Source: an uncultured Actinomycetes bacterium
GTDB taxonomy: Bacteria; Actinomycetota; Acidimicrobiia; Acidimicrobiales; Microtrichaceae
Assembly (NCBI GenBank): GCA_903941145.1
Contig: CAJANQ010000307.1
Span: 1 to 5,135 of the forward strand
Length of the DNA stretch: 5,135 nucleotides
Direction: 5' to 3'
Shown here: positions 4,190 to 5,135 of the stretch, one piece after another
Layout of the letters: every line of letters begins with the position of its first letter
Position numbering within the stretch: position 1 is the first letter of the stretch
Program-made: the position numbers and the translations under genes
The notes under the pieces: generated by a model
Seen by the model: the letters and a program-made list of their open reading frames with translations, nothing else
The model's database searches: none
Told to the model about the DNA's origin: nothing

Positions 4190-5135
4190 GTGGCCGGAAC
4201 CTCTGTCGACACCCCGCCGCCCGACCTGGCCCGCACGGCCCGACGGGCCGTCGACCGCGGGGCGTGGACGCCACGGGTGGCGGTCCTGGGTGCCGGGGCA
4301 GCCGGGCTGTGTCTGGGGATCCAGCTCCGGGCGGCCGGTCTGACCGACTTCACGATCTTCGAGAAGTCCGACGGCGTAGGTGGCACGTGGCGCGACAACA
4401 CCTACCCCGGCGCTGGCTGCGACGTCCCGTCGCACATGTACAGCTTCTCGTTCGCGTCCAAGCGGGACTGGACCCGGAAGTTCGCTGGCCAGCCCGAGAT
4501 CCTGGAGTACTTCGAGTCGCTCGTCGGCCGCTACGGGCTGGCGCCGCACCTGCGACTGGGCACCGAGGTGCGCGGCGCCACGTGGCACGACGACCGGGCC
4601 TGCTGGGTGCTGGACCTTGGCGACGGCTCCGAGTTCGAGGCCGACGTCGTGGTCAGCGGTCTGGGCCAGCTGAACCGGCCGCACGTCCCCGACCTCCCCG
4701 GCCTCGACGAGTTCGAGGGGCCGGTCTTCCACTCGGCCCGCTGGCGCCACGACGTCGCGCTGTCGGGCAAGGACGTCGCCGTCGTCGGCATCGGGGCGAG
4801 CGCCATCCAGTTCGTGCCACCCGTCGCGGCGCAGGCGTCCCGGACCACCCTGTTCCAGCGCACCGCCAACTACGTGGCGCCCCGCAACGACCGTGAGTAC
4901 ACCCGTCGGGAGCAGTTCGTGCTCCAGCACGTCCCGGGCGCCCAGCGCGTGTACCGGTCGTGGATCTACTCCAAGCTCGAGTTCCGCTGGTTGCTCATGC
5001 GGCGGGGTAGCCGGCTGGGCAAGGTCCTGCGCCAGCGGTTCAGCGCCGAGCTGGGCAAGTTCGTGTCCGAGGAGAAGCCGGAGGACGCGCTGATCCCTGA
5101 CTACGCGCCGGGCTGCCGGCGGGTGCTGATCTCCG
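4190..5135 (+). CDS. Class B flavin monooxygenase, Baeyer-Villiger type, C-terminus cut by window edge
   Basis: This is an FAD- and NADPH-dependent monooxygenase that likely inserts oxygen next to a ketone, giving an ester or lactone. 315 residues are visible of an expected 480-550. The FAD-binding Rossmann motif GAGAAG is at 34-39, followed by the acidic residue of IFEKSDGVGGTW (56-67). The stretch TYPGAGCDVPSHMYSFSF (71-88) is highly typical of type I Baeyer-Villiger enzymes. The fingerprint FxGxxxHxxxW is present as FEGPVFHSARW (175-185), though the next residue is Arg where Pro or Asp is usual. The NADPH Rossmann motif GIGASA is at 200-205. The visible part ends in YAPGCRRVLIS, also a recognised family stretch. 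About 29 residues precede the first strand, a modest N-terminal extension. The GTG start at 4190 is supported by the TAGCGT -10 six bases before it. The substrate is unknown; the hydroxylating 4-hydroxyacetophenone- or cyclohexanone-type subclasses cannot be separated from this part. Confidence 0.93.
   Translation, partial: MAGTSVDTPPPDLARTARRAVDRGAWTPRVAVLGAGAAGLCLGIQLRAAGLTDFTIFEKSDGVGGTWRDNTYPGAGCDVPSHMYSFSFASKRDWTRKFAGQPEILEYFESLVGRYGLAPHLRLGTEVRGATWHDDRACWVLDLGDGSEFEADVVVSGLGQLNRPHVPDLPGLDEFEGPVFHSARWRHDVALSGKDVAVVGIGASAIQFVPPVAAQASRTTLFQRTANYVAPRNDREYTRREQFVLQHVPGAQRVYRSWIYSKLEFRWLLMRRGSRLGKVLRQRFSAELGKFVSEEKPEDALIPDYAPGCRRVLIS

Noticed and set aside
3997..4896. Plus-strand open frame of about 299 codons across the thioredoxin and monooxygenase
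   Set aside because: It is antisense to the thioredoxin and out of frame with the monooxygenase, is dominated by Arg/Gly/Ala, and lacks any motif.
3764..4930. In-frame minus-strand extension upstream of the GAP-family gene, reaching across the thioredoxin and monooxygenase
   Set aside because: The extra 389 residues are Arg/Gly/Pro/His-rich noise in the shadow of two well-supported genes. The GTG at 3763 with its GTGA overlap is a much better start.

Overview
The window is uniformly GC-rich DNA with dense coding, GTG starts, leaderless-looking promoters and a GAP-family (LysE-like) membrane protein. This fits a high-GC Actinomycetota chromosome, perhaps class Acidimicrobiia, although the exact lineage cannot be fixed from the sequence. 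I see no insertion sequence, phage gene, CRISPR array, tRNA or rRNA, and nothing that looks recently transferred.

Layout from left to right: (1) Positions 1-2407, minus strand, hold most of a large c-di-GMP signalling protein with PAS-PAS-GAF-PAS-GGDEF-EAL order. It runs off the left edge inside the EAL domain. (2) A 77-nt divergent gap leads to a 61-aa protein with one C-terminal membrane segment (2485-2670, plus). (3) A 127-nt gap with a candidate promoter, a small leader hairpin and a good ribosome binding site precedes an 89-aa highly charged protein with a SHOCT-like C-terminus (2798-3067, plus). (4) A perfect 7-bp hairpin sits at its stop codon and between two convergent genes. (5) A minus-strand pair, thioredoxin (4137-3760) followed by a six-TM GAP-family protein (3763-3086), is joined by a 4-nt GTGA overlap. 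(6) Divergent from the thioredoxin, and 52 nt away, begins a class B flavin monooxygenase of the Baeyer-Villiger type (4190 to beyond 5135, plus).

The thioredoxin and GAP genes are almost certainly co-transcribed and translationally coupled. The monooxygenase shares their intergenic promoter region, where the two candidate -10 elements overlap at a single TA step. The other genes have no evident pathway link. The window reads as ordinary chromosomal housekeeping and accessory content. The points most worth a second look are the degenerate GGDTF active site with a retained inhibitory-site motif, the repeated leaderless-promoter geometry, the overlapping divergent promoters, and the thioredoxin-GAP coupling. 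I found no convincing novel multi-gene system.
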